From NCBI RefSeq assembly GCF_002237555.1, contig NZ_CP022540.1:1930501-1994500 (forward strand): a stretch of DNA of 64,000 nt, in the 5' to 3' direction. The stretch comes from Antarctobacter heliothermus. GTDB taxonomy: Bacteria > Pseudomonadota > Alphaproteobacteria > Rhodobacterales > Rhodobacteraceae. The notes beneath the pieces were generated by a model, which saw only the letters and a list, made by a program, of their open reading frames with translations, made no database searches and was not told the origin of the DNA. The stretch's first letter is position 1. The number at the start of each line of letters is the position of its first letter. Positions 46,870-55,559 of the stretch are shown here, piece by piece. Position numbers and translations under genes: made by a program.

Positions 46870-47340
46870 ATGGGTGTTCTGAACAGTCTTTCACGGCGTG
46901 CCGTTTTGGCGGGTCAGGCGGCCCTCGCGGGCCTTGCCGCGCTGCCGGGTGCCGCCATGGCGCGCACCGGATCGGCCGCGCAAGTGACCGAAGGGGTGGC
47001 CCCGGTTGTTGCCAAGGCACCGCGCTGGCACGATGCCACCGCAGAGGAACTAGCCAGTCTGGTCGGAGAGCGCTTTCGTGTCTCGACCAAGGCGCATGGG
47101 GACGTGGTCTTGAAGCTGGTGGCGTTGGAACAGGGCGCATCCGGCCCTGCACGCCCCGGTGATCTTGCGCGGCGCGAAAGCGTCACGGCGTTGTTTGACA
47201 GCCCGGACGCCGGACCGCTGGTGGCGGATGGTGACGGCTTGCACCGGGTATGGCACCCGCGCATGGGGGCGGCGGATCTGTATATGACGGCGGTGCCCCG
47301 CAGGCATGGCGGGGCCGACATCGCCATCGTCCTGAACTGA
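46870..47340 (+). CDS. Tat-exported DUF6916-type protein
   Basis: A 156-residue protein with a twin-arginine signal (SLSRRAVLAGQAALAGLAAL) ending at GAAMA. The mature part contains EELASLVGERFRVSTKAHGD and VVLKLVALEQGASGP, then VWHPRMGAADLYMTAVPRRH. The same strand order is seen in the protein encoded at 47823-48125, so I place both in the small DUF6916-type family. It follows the third tail-collar gene by 28 bp and is probably in the same operon. Function unknown. Confidence 0.75.
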   Translation: MGVLNSLSRRAVLAGQAALAGLAALPGAAMARTGSAAQVTEGVAPVVAKAPRWHDATAEELASLVGERFRVSTKAHGDVVLKLVALEQGASGPARPGDLARRESVTALFDSPDAGPLVADGDGLHRVWHPRMGAADLYMTAVPRRHGGADIAIVLN

Positions 47341-47350
47341 GCCCGTTCTC

Positions 47351-47830
47351 ATGAGTCTGATCTTGCGCCCGGTCCGTGCCACGGATCGGGCGTTTCTGTT
47401 ACATCTGTTCATCCAGGTGCGCCCGGACCTAGCCGCGCTGCCATTGCCGGCTGAGGCGCGGCAGCACATGATCGACATGCAGTTCAACGCTCAGGATCGC
47501 GGCTATGCGGACGGATTTCCGTTTGCCAGCCACGATATTGTCGTGGCCCGTGGGCAGGACGTGGGCCAGATCCGCGTTGACCGGGGCGCAGAGGCAATCC
47601 ACCTGATCGACGTGTCCTTGCTGGCGGCGGCGCAGGGGCAGGGCCTTGGCTCCAGTATCCTTCGCGACCTGCAAACAGAGGCAGCCGCCGAGGGGTTGCC
47701 GGTAGGGCTGAGCGTTCAACACGGCAACCGCGCCGCAGACCTGTATCGGCGCATGGGGTTTACCGTCACCGACGACAACGGCGTCCATCTGGCGATGGAA
47801 TGGCGCGCCGCCGGATCCGCGCCTAGTTAA
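47351..47830 (+). CDS. GNAT-family N-acetyltransferase
   Basis: A 159-residue acetyltransferase of the GNAT fold. The acetyl-CoA loop is SLLAAAQGQGLGSSILRDLQ (Q/R-x-x-G-x-G/A type motif), preceded by IHLIDVSL and followed by GLSVQHGNRAADLYRRMGF. It starts 10 bp after the Tat-exported gene and completes the apparent operon with the tail-collar genes. A target could be one of the neighbouring proteins, but this is unproven. It ends overlapping the convergent DUF6916-type gene by 8 bp. Confidence 0.88.
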   Translation: MSLILRPVRATDRAFLLHLFIQVRPDLAALPLPAEARQHMIDMQFNAQDRGYADGFPFASHDIVVARGQDVGQIRVDRGAEAIHLIDVSLLAAAQGQGLGSSILRDLQTEAAAEGLPVGLSVQHGNRAADLYRRMGFTVTDDNGVHLAMEWRAAGSAPS

Positions 47831-48125
47831 AGATGATCTCGTAACGGGTCGCGGTGTCGGTCTGGTCAAAAGGCGACAGAAACAGCGCAGCCGCGCCGAC
47901 TCCGGGCAAGGTAATCTCCCATGCGCCCTGTTCCAGCATGGGCGACTGCGGCCCGCTGAGTGTCACGGTAAAACCTGTGCGCACCGCCGCGTCGGGGCGG
48001 CTGTCCCCGGAATGGGGCGCAACGGAAACAACTGTCAGCGCCAACTCACCCTGAGAAGTGGCGACCGATACGGGCTGGCCGATCAGCGGCTCAAACTGTT
48101 CTGGGGTCAATGTGGCAATGTCCAT
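47823..48125 (-). CDS. Cytoplasmic DUF6916-type small protein
   Basis: A 100-residue protein without a signal peptide. It reads MDIATLTPEQFEPLIGQPVS, then VTLSGPQSPMLEQGAWEITL and GVGAAALFLSPFDQTDTATR. This order (opening helix, beta strands, GxxxALFLxP/xxxxDLYMTA near the end) parallels the exported protein at 46870. It is on the opposite strand to the tail-collar operon and overlaps the GNAT gene end. A start at 48125 is chosen; upstream codons lack similarity. Confidence 0.65.
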   Translation of the reverse strand: MDIATLTPEQFEPLIGQPVSVATSQGELALTVVSVAPHSGDSRPDAAVRTGFTVTLSGPQSPMLEQGAWEITLPGVGAAALFLSPFDQTDTATRYEIIFN

Positions 48126-48271
48126 GCGGGTTCTCCGAGGCAACGGGCGAATTCTCTGTCCTTTTTGCAACCATACAGGGGGTTTTCAAGTTCCTGAATG
48201 CAGCTTATGATTTGCGTAGCAGAAAATCGGTTGATCTTTTTTGACATCTGCGCGGCGCAAGGGAAGAGCAC

Positions 48272-49300
48272 ATGGCACAATTTGATTTCAATGATGGTGG
48301 CGTGGTTTTTAACGCTGCTTCGGTGTCATTCAATGACACCGGAGTCAACTTCACTATCAGCACGGTGGGCAACCCCGGTGCCAACCAGATTTCCTACAGC
48401 CCGACGATTGCACCGGATGGGTCGTTCACCTTGTCGGACTTTGGCACCCTGGGGGCCTTCACCTTTGATGTCGCGGGAACCGAACCGAACCAGTTCTTTC
48501 AAGGCAACGGTCTGCAGCTTGAGGTTGGCACGGTCTATTCTGGCAACTGGAACGTCACCTTTGTGTCAGTCAACGGCGACAACGTCACCAATAACATCAC
48601 GATTACCAACGTGACCAGCAACCAGACCATCAACCTGGGCGGTACCGCCAAGGTTTTCTCGGAAATTCGTTTTACCGCGACCACAGAGGGCGGTCTCGCC
48701 ATCGACAGCCTAAACGCCACGTTGCTGTGCTTCCTCGAAGGCACGCTGATCGCAACGACGAATGGCGAAAAGGCGGTCGAGGACCTGCGCGCTGGCGATG
48801 TTGTGCTGACAGCCTCAGGTGGCACCACCACCGTCGAATGGCTGGGTGAACAGCCAGTCGCGACGGCAACGACAAACCCGGCCAAGGTCAACCCGATCCG
48901 CATCCGCGCCGGTGCGCTGGGCGACAACATCCCCGCGCGTGACCTGCTTGTATCCCCCGACCACGCAATCGGCATCGACGGCTACCTGGTCAACGCCAGC
49001 GCGCTGATTAACGGCAGCACGGTAACCCGTGAGGGTCAGATGCGCGGCGCGGGCTTTACCTACTTCCACGTTGAGACCGGTACACATGAGCTGCTGCTGG
49101 CAGAGGGTTGCCCGGCGGAAACCTATGTCGATTTCATCGGTCGCGACGGGTTTGTGAACGGGGCAGAGCGGACGGAGGCTCCGGCCATCGTCGAAATGGC
49201 CGCACCGCGCATCAGCGCCGCGCGTCACCTGCCGCCGCAGATCCGCGCGCGTCTGGACGACCGCGCAGAGGCGCTGGGGCTGAACACCCGCGCTGCCTGA
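48272..49300 (+). CDS. Hint (hedgehog/intein)-domain protein
   Basis: A 342-residue protein. Residues 1-150 are beta-rich, with many Asn, Thr and Gly and almost no Lys, as in adhesive secreted proteins. From Cys153 a Hint_2 domain follows: LLCFLEGTLIATTNGEKAVE, DLRAGDVVLTASGG, the histidine motif LLVSPDHAIGID (His231) and YFHVETGTHELLLAEG. Hint domains can self-cleave at the leading cysteine. There is no signal peptide, so a type I system would be needed for export. A gggaag site precedes the ATG. It is divergent from the 47823 gene. Confidence 0.88.
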   Translation: MAQFDFNDGGVVFNAASVSFNDTGVNFTISTVGNPGANQISYSPTIAPDGSFTLSDFGTLGAFTFDVAGTEPNQFFQGNGLQLEVGTVYSGNWNVTFVSVNGDNVTNNITITNVTSNQTINLGGTAKVFSEIRFTATTEGGLAIDSLNATLLCFLEGTLIATTNGEKAVEDLRAGDVVLTASGGTTTVEWLGEQPVATATTNPAKVNPIRIRAGALGDNIPARDLLVSPDHAIGIDGYLVNASALINGSTVTREGQMRGAGFTYFHVETGTHELLLAEGCPAETYVDFIGRDGFVNGAERTEAPAIVEMAAPRISAARHLPPQIRARLDDRAEALGLNTRAA

Positions 49301-49328
49301 TACCCGCGTTTTTAGTGTGACATACGCC

Positions 49329-49356
49329 GCGCCCGGGGATTGACTTCTCCGGGCGC
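49329..49356 (+). terminator. Hairpin after the Hint-protein gene
   Basis: GCGCCCGG (49329-49336) pairs with CCGGGCGC (49349-49356), followed by a weak pyrimidine stretch (gcgctTgccTTTct). It may be a partial terminator before the sulfotransferase gene. Confidence 0.5.
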
Positions 49357-49394
49357 GCTTGCCTTTCTCCGGGTGCCGAATGGGAGACCCCGAC

Positions 49395-51233
49395 ATGACC
49401 AGCCCCGCCGCGCCGACCGATGCCGCTGCTGTCGAATCCGTCAACGCTGAACTGGCTCGCATTGCCCGCCACCAGAACGCGGGGCGGCTGGTTGAGGCGG
49501 GGGCGTCGTTGGATCATTTGCTGGCGCAGTACCCCGGACACCCGCGACTGGTGCATCTCAAGGGGTTGAACCTTGTCCGTCAGGGCCAGACCGTCGAGGG
49601 TATGGCCATGCTGGATGAGGTGATGGCACATCAGCCAGAGGATGTGGCGGTGCTGGTCGATATCGGCACGCTGCTGGCACAGCAGGGCAAAATGGACGAT
49701 GCCCGCGAAAAGTTTCAGGCTGCGGTTGAGGTGGCGCCAAACTATGCGCTGGCGCATGCGAATCTGGGGGCGGCGCTGGTTGTGGCCAAGGACTATGTGC
49801 GCGCGATCCAGCATCTGGACCGTGCCATCGCACTGGACCCCAGCGTTCTGGATGTGCACCTGAACCTTGCGCAGGCCTGCTTGCGAACGGGGCACTTTCA
49901 ACGCGCTGTCGATACGCTGTTCCGGGCGCTGGCGATTGATCCGCAATCGGTCGCGGTACACGTCAATCTGGCGCAGGCGCTGTTTCGGCGCGAACGACAC
50001 GAGGCCGCAGAACACCACGCCCGCCGCGCCATCGAGCTGTCCCCACAGGCGGGCGAGGGGTGGCTGCATCTGGGCAACACGCTGGCCGCCTCTGGGAAAA
50101 TGGACGACGCGGCACAAGCCTTTCTGAAGGCGGCGACACTGCCGGGTATGGCGCTGATGGCTTTTTCGCGGCTCGCGAATTTGCGAAAGACACGCGCCGA
50201 CAGTCCAGAGTGGCAGGGATTGCAAATGTTGGCGCAGAAGGCTGATGAATTCCCCGATGAGCCGCGCGCCACGTTGGAATTTGCGTTGGGCAAGGCGCAG
50301 GATGATCTGGGCGATCACGCCGCCGCTTTTGCCCATTACGCCGAAGGCAACCGCCTGACCCGCACCCAGTTTCCCTATGATCGCACAGCCCATTCTGCCC
50401 GCGCCGAACGGATGCGCGCGCTGGTCACCCCAGCCTTGCTGACGCGGCACGCCAGTGCCGGGCTGCGCGGCGTCGCGCCGATCTTTGTCTGTGGGTTGCC
50501 GCGCTCTGGGACCACGTTGATGGAACAGATGCTGTCGCGTCATCCCGACGTTCAGGCTGGAGGAGAGATGCCAGCGGTGCAGCGTGCCTTTCAGGCGAAT
50601 GCGCCCCTGCGCGCGGTGATGGAAGAACGCAGCCCCGACGATAGCCTGACCGATGATGATCTGACCCGGCTGGGGGAGGACTATCAAGCCTATCTGCACG
50701 GCGAAGGACTGCGCAGCCGCCATGTCACCGACAAGATGCCGGGCAATCAACTATATGCTGGTTTGCTGGCCCTTGCGCTGCCAGAGGCGAAATTCCTGAT
50801 CATGCGCCGGCATCCATTGGACGGGCTGGTGTCGAACTACTTGCAAAACTTTGGCCAGAACCAGCCAGTCTCGACCGATCTGGAGGATCTGGCAGAATCG
50901 TGGCGCCAGTTTGATCTGAACGCGCAACACTGGGCAACGGTGATGCCGGATCGGGTGCGCGAGGTGTCCTATGAGGCCTTGGTCGCCGACCCCGAGGGGC
51001 AGGCCCGCGCGGTGCTTGATTTTGTAGGGTTGGACTGGAACGCCGATGTGCTGGACCACACCGCGTCCTCGCGGCAGGTCAACACCGCCTCTGTCGCGCA
51101 GGTGCGTGAACCGGTTTACGGCACCTCGGTTGCCCGCTGGCGGCGATATGGGTCGGATCTGGCCCCGCTCGCCGCTGCACTGGGCGACGCGCTGACTGCT
51201 GACGAACGCCTTGCCTGTGGACTGGACGCCTGA
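49395..51233 (+). CDS. TPR-repeat sulfotransferase
   Basis: A 612-residue protein. Residues 20-330 form at least six TPR units (e.g. LAHANLGAALVVAKDYVRAI; GWLHLGNTLAASGKMDDAAQ). Residues 360-612 are a sulfotransferase domain with the PAPS phosphate loop IFVCGLPRSGTTLMEQMLSR (residues 363-382), and the region KFLIMRRHPLDGLVSNYLQN plausibly contacts the 3'-phosphate. It would transfer sulfate from PAPS to a sugar or protein tyrosine. The start at 49395 has a gggag site. It is followed 3 bp later by the TPR-glycosyltransferase, so the two are probably coupled. Confidence 0.88.
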   Translation: MTSPAAPTDAAAVESVNAELARIARHQNAGRLVEAGASLDHLLAQYPGHPRLVHLKGLNLVRQGQTVEGMAMLDEVMAHQPEDVAVLVDIGTLLAQQGKMDDAREKFQAAVEVAPNYALAHANLGAALVVAKDYVRAIQHLDRAIALDPSVLDVHLNLAQACLRTGHFQRAVDTLFRALAIDPQSVAVHVNLAQALFRRERHEAAEHHARRAIELSPQAGEGWLHLGNTLAASGKMDDAAQAFLKAATLPGMALMAFSRLANLRKTRADSPEWQGLQMLAQKADEFPDEPRATLEFALGKAQDDLGDHAAAFAHYAEGNRLTRTQFPYDRTAHSARAERMRALVTPALLTRHASAGLRGVAPIFVCGLPRSGTTLMEQMLSRHPDVQAGGEMPAVQRAFQANAPLRAVMEERSPDDSLTDDDLTRLGEDYQAYLHGEGLRSRHVTDKMPGNQLYAGLLALALPEAKFLIMRRHPLDGLVSNYLQNFGQNQPVSTDLEDLAESWRQFDLNAQHWATVMPDRVREVSYEALVADPEGQARAVLDFVGLDWNADVLDHTASSRQVNTASVAQVREPVYGTSVARWRRYGSDLAPLAAALGDALTADERLACGLDA

Positions 51234-51236
51234 CCC

Positions 51237-54080
51237 TTGATTGAAACACCCATCCCAGATCTGCTGGCGCTGGCCCGGACCCGCCAGGCTGAGGGCGACC
51301 CTGACGCTGCGGACCAGCTATATCAGCAGGTTCTGACGCAACGGCCCCATCACGCAGGCGCGTGGCTGGCGCGGATTGAACTGGCGTTGGGGCGTGGGCG
51401 ATCCTCTCAGGCATTGGAACTGTGCGACACGGCCTTGCCACTTTGCCCGGGCCACCGGACGGCGCTGCAATCCAAACGTGCCCGCGCGATGGAGGCAGAG
51501 GGTGACCGTGACGCGGCGTTGGCGATGCTGTCAGACCTGCGCGCCGAGGCACCTGACGATCTCCCACTGGCCGCAGTCACTGCCGGGATGTTGCATCGCG
51601 CGGGCGCGATGGAGCAAGCCGAACAGGCCTACCGCCATGTGCTGACCCTGCGGCCCGACCACGCGGGGGCATGGATGTCCGTGGTCGAAATTGCGCTGGC
51701 CCAGGGCAACGCCGATCAGGCGCTGACCCTGGCCACAGAGGCAGAGCGCCATTGCCCCGCGCATGTCGTCCCGTTGCAGATCAAACGGCTGCGCGCGCTA
51801 GAGGCTGTAGGGCAGGCGGATGCCGCGTTGGAGTTGGTCAAGTCGTTGCGCGAAACGATCCCGGAGAACGCGCAGGTTGCGCTCATCGAGGCGCGTCTCA
51901 GGCGTAAATCCGGCGATCTGAGCGCTGCAGACACCGCGCTTGACGCCGTGCTGGCCCAACAGCCCGACCACGTCGGAGCATGGCTCGGTCGGATCGACAT
52001 CGCTCAGACCTCGGGTGATCCCGATCGCGCGTTGGCACTTGCGGATGCGGCGTTGGACCAACGGTCTGACGACCCTGCTCTGATCGCGCGGCGGGCGGGG
52101 CTGATGGTTCACATGGGGCAACCGGGCGCCGCCATCGCAACCCTGCGCGCGGCGTTGGAGCGGACTCCGTCAGAGACTCGCCTGCGCCTGGAACTGGCGC
52201 GGGCGCAGATGAACGCGGGCCAAGCTAAGGAGGCGCGAACGCTATTCGCCGATTGTCTCGAAGAGGCACCGCAGATGGATGCGGCGCGGTTGGGGCTGGC
52301 AGAGGCCCATCAGGCGCTTGGTGAACCCGAGGCCGGCCTGACGGCCCTGTCCGGGCATGAACAGCGCAGCCCTGCCTTGGGTCTTCGGGCGGCGGAATTG
52401 CGGCTACAGACTGGCCAACGCGGGGCCATGCGCGACCTGCTGGACAATCTGGTCACTGCCGCCCCCGGCATGACAGAGCCTGAATTGCTGCGATTTTTCA
52501 AATTGGGCGAACAGGCTGATCATGTCGAGGCCGCGCTGGCGGTGATGGAGTGCGTAACTGCGCGGTCGCAAATCTCGCCCTTGATCGCACAGTTTCTGGC
52601 CAGTCGCGTTAGGGTGATCGTGGCCCCGGACACGGCTGTGCGTGTCACTGACGCGCTGGAGCAACGCCTTGCGCCCTCGCGTAGGGCAGAATTCCGCGCC
52701 TTTGTCGCCGGGCTGTTTGCCGGTCCCGAAGAGGCGCTGACCCGGGCCCGGACCGATCTGACCAGCCCGCGCGACACGCAGGGTGCCGCGTTGATCGGCG
52801 AACGGCTGCTGGATGCCGGTCGTGCAAAGCTGGCCTTTCGCTATCTGCGGATCTGCGTCGCGCGCTGGCCCAATGCGCCGCACCTGAGGCGGCAGTTCCT
52901 GCGGGCCTGCATCGAAACCGGCCAGTTGTCGGCCGGGCATGCTTGGCTTGATCACCTGTCAGACCGGTTTCCCGATCTCGATCACGGGTTTGACCGGATG
53001 CAGCTAATGACTCAGCAGGGTCGCCTTGAAGAAACCAGAGACATGGCAGAGGCGCGCGCCGCTGCCGGGATAAAGACCTTGTCGCCTCGGCAGTTTCTGG
53101 ATCTTGCGCTGGCGCTGGGGGATGTGGAGAAATCGGCAGAGCTTGCCGCGCGGGTCCAGCGCGAGCCAGGCGCGGGCCGGCAGAACGCGGCGCATTTCTC
53201 GACAACTCTGCATGGCGCGCAGTTCAATGAATTGCGCCTGTACGCAGCGGCGCGCGACCATGCGCTGGCCGCAGGCGAGGAAGCGGCCCAGGTCGAGGCG
53301 CGGCTGGCCCACGATTTTTTCTATCCTGCCAAGCGTATTGTTGCGGCCCATGCGCCGCAGCTGGGGCCACGTTCAGTTTCCAGTGCCGTCCCGACGGCCG
53401 TTCCGAAGCTGATCTTTCAGTACTGGAACACGCCCAAAGTCCCGGAAGAGGTCGCCCGCGTGATGCAAAGCTGGCAAGATGCCCCCGGCTTTGAACACCG
53501 GCTGTTTGACCGCCAGGCGGCGCTGTCCTTTTTACGCGACCACTTTGGCCCGCGCCATGCCCGCGCGTTTCAGCTGGCCAATTCAGCGGCCGAAGAATGC
53601 GATTTCCTGCGCTTGTGCTTGCTGTACCGGCATGGCGGGATCTATGCGGACGCCGACGACCTGCTGATCGGTGACGCAAGCCAACTGATCGCCGAAGGCC
53701 CTGGACTGATTGTCACGGCAGAGCCTTGGGGCGCGTTGGCCAACAACGTGATTTGTGCCCCTGTTGGACACCCGGCCATGCTTTGGGCGTTGCAAGCGGC
53801 GGGCCGGTCCCTTTTGGCACGGGAAAACGACGGCACATGGTTCAAGACCGGGCCGGGGCTGATGACCCGCGCGGCGGCCAACTGGCTAGGACAGGCCACC
53901 CCGGCAGAGACAGAGACGGGCCTGACAATCCTGACGCAGGCGCAACTGGCCTCCCACGTCCAGCCCCATGTGCGCCTCAGTTACAAGATGTCGGGGCAAT
54001 ACTGGAACGCCCGCGACCGCCATGCACCGCAGCCGCTGGTTGCTGCCTTTGGCAGGTTGGCGGACTCGGACCGTGCGTAG
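51237..54080 (+). CDS. TPR-repeat GT32 (OCH1-like) glycosyltransferase
   Basis: A 947-residue protein beginning at a TTG 3 bp after the sulfotransferase stop. Residues 1-650 are a long array of TPR-like helices (repeated xxxAxLGRxxIAxxxGDxDxAL units). The C-terminal part is a GT32-type domain: KLIFQYWNTPKVPEEVARVM (about 723), then AEECDFLRLCLLYRHGGIYA and the DxD-type metal site DADD (about 804-807), and NDGTWFKTGPGLMTRAA. It should use a nucleotide sugar. Together with the sulfotransferase it could make a sulfated glycan or modify a neighbour protein. Confidence 0.85.
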   Translation: MIETPIPDLLALARTRQAEGDPDAADQLYQQVLTQRPHHAGAWLARIELALGRGRSSQALELCDTALPLCPGHRTALQSKRARAMEAEGDRDAALAMLSDLRAEAPDDLPLAAVTAGMLHRAGAMEQAEQAYRHVLTLRPDHAGAWMSVVEIALAQGNADQALTLATEAERHCPAHVVPLQIKRLRALEAVGQADAALELVKSLRETIPENAQVALIEARLRRKSGDLSAADTALDAVLAQQPDHVGAWLGRIDIAQTSGDPDRALALADAALDQRSDDPALIARRAGLMVHMGQPGAAIATLRAALERTPSETRLRLELARAQMNAGQAKEARTLFADCLEEAPQMDAARLGLAEAHQALGEPEAGLTALSGHEQRSPALGLRAAELRLQTGQRGAMRDLLDNLVTAAPGMTEPELLRFFKLGEQADHVEAALAVMECVTARSQISPLIAQFLASRVRVIVAPDTAVRVTDALEQRLAPSRRAEFRAFVAGLFAGPEEALTRARTDLTSPRDTQGAALIGERLLDAGRAKLAFRYLRICVARWPNAPHLRRQFLRACIETGQLSAGHAWLDHLSDRFPDLDHGFDRMQLMTQQGRLEETRDMAEARAAAGIKTLSPRQFLDLALALGDVEKSAELAARVQREPGAGRQNAAHFSTTLHGAQFNELRLYAAARDHALAAGEEAAQVEARLAHDFFYPAKRIVAAHAPQLGPRSVSSAVPTAVPKLIFQYWNTPKVPEEVARVMQSWQDAPGFEHRLFDRQAALSFLRDHFGPRHARAFQLANSAAEECDFLRLCLLYRHGGIYADADDLLIGDASQLIAEGPGLIVTAEPWGALANNVICAPVGHPAMLWALQAAGRSLLARENDGTWFKTGPGLMTRAAANWLGQATPAETETGLTILTQAQLASHVQPHVRLSYKMSGQYWNARDRHAPQPLVAAFGRLADSDRA

Positions 54081-54099
54081 CGGGTCGACGCTCTGGACC

Positions 54100-55470
54100 C
54101 TATCCTAGGTCCAGCAGCGCCGCGCGTTTCCAATCGCCTCGGATCAACCGCAGGTGAAAGGCCGGGAATTTTACCAGTTCCTCCAGCAGCAAAACCGCCA
54201 GAACCCAGAAGGCAGGCACGTCGAAATACAGGATCAGGACGGCTGTTGCGGGGACGCGGAACAGCCACTGCGACCAGACAAAGACGTGCATGACATAGAT
54301 CGTCTCACCGGCGGCGCGCAGCGTGTTGCCACAGATCGCGTTTGATCCTTTCGGGAACGGCAACAACAACAGGATTGGCCAAAAGCCGACAAAGGTGGAC
54401 AGCGTGTCGGCGTGCAGATCCGGATAGATCCACGGCGAGAGCGCACAGATTGTCATGTAAAACAGCGCAACCAGCCCTGCCGCCACACCCGCTGCCCGCC
54501 ACGCCCCGGCCAGAAAGGTGTCCAGCGCGTCGCCGGAGACGTTGCGGCCCAGCATTTGCGCGACGTAGATGCCTGTCGCCTGCGCCCAGGACATCCCGAA
54601 TGTCCCGGCGACCATGATCCAGGGCATGATCAGTGTCATGGCGGCGAATTCGTTCACGCCCAGACGGGCATAAAGCAACATACAGACGTTGCTGGCCACC
54701 GTTGCGCTGATAAAGGTCGCAGCGATTGGCGCGGCAAAGCCGAGATGGCGTTTGACAGAGGCGGCAAAAGTGCCATTGCGCCAGCCGATCACATCACGGT
54801 AGGCGCCGGTGCGGCGCATCAGGCTGTAGGTCAGGAAACCCGCCTGCAACAGCGCGCCGGTGGCGCTGCCGATTGCCGCGCCGACCACGCCCATTGCCGG
54901 GGCACCCAGCCAGCCGTTGATAAAGATCAAGCTGACCACGACGTTGATCGGCACACCGATCATGTAGCTGAACAGCGGGATGCGGGTGTTGCCGGTGCCG
55001 TTGAAATAGCTCGACAGGCATTGGCCTACCGCCTCGGCGGCGATGACAACCGCAAAGACCGTCAGATAGCGCCGCGCCTCTTGCGCGATCCAGGGATCAT
55101 GCGCCAGTGCGTCCAGCAGAGGGCCTCCGCCCGCACCCAGCGCCAGCAACCCGACCGCACAGATGGCGAGGCTTATGGTCATCCCGGAATACAGCGCGGA
55201 TTTCAGGAACACCGGGTCGCCGCCGCCATAGGCCTGTGCGATCCGGATCTGGGTCGCATTGGCAAAGGACAGCAGCACGCCCAGGAGCAGGCCCGCAACA
55301 GCGCCCGCCAGCCCTAGCGCCGCCAGCGCCGGTTCGCCCAGAGGCGACACAAGGTAGGCGTCGATTACGACGATTCCGTGCAACATGATCGCCTTGAGGG
55401 TCATGGGCCAGGCAAGGCCAAAGACGTCACGGGTTGTGGGAACCGCCACAGCGGAAAGGGAAGGGCGCAT
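54100..55470 (-). CDS. MATE-family efflux transporter
   Basis: A 456-residue inner-membrane protein with about twelve hydrophobic segments in two halves, a MATE antiporter. The first half opens TTRDVFGLAWPMTLKAIMLH with GVLLSFANATQIRIAQAYGG in the second or third segment; the second half has NEFAAMTLIMPWIMVAGTFG and SWAQATGIYVAQMLGRN. Such carriers export drugs or organic cations using sodium or protons. No substrate is indicated. It is convergent with the TPR-GT32 gene, 19 bp apart. Confidence 0.88.
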   Translation of the reverse strand: MRPSLSAVAVPTTRDVFGLAWPMTLKAIMLHGIVVIDAYLVSPLGEPALAALGLAGAVAGLLLGVLLSFANATQIRIAQAYGGGDPVFLKSALYSGMTISLAICAVGLLALGAGGGPLLDALAHDPWIAQEARRYLTVFAVVIAAEAVGQCLSSYFNGTGNTRIPLFSYMIGVPINVVVSLIFINGWLGAPAMGVVGAAIGSATGALLQAGFLTYSLMRRTGAYRDVIGWRNGTFAASVKRHLGFAAPIAATFISATVASNVCMLLYARLGVNEFAAMTLIMPWIMVAGTFGMSWAQATGIYVAQMLGRNVSGDALDTFLAGAWRAAGVAAGLVALFYMTICALSPWIYPDLHADTLSTFVGFWPILLLLPFPKGSNAICGNTLRAAGETIYVMHVFVWSQWLFRVPATAVLILYFDVPAFWVLAVLLLEELVKFPAFHLRLIRGDWKRAALLDLG

Positions 55471-55559
55471 AGGGTATGAACCAGTCTATTCGAGCGTGCT
55501 CCGTCGGACAGGGGATTGGGCCACACGAGCGCGTGGCCTGATCCCGTGCCGAAGGCGGC

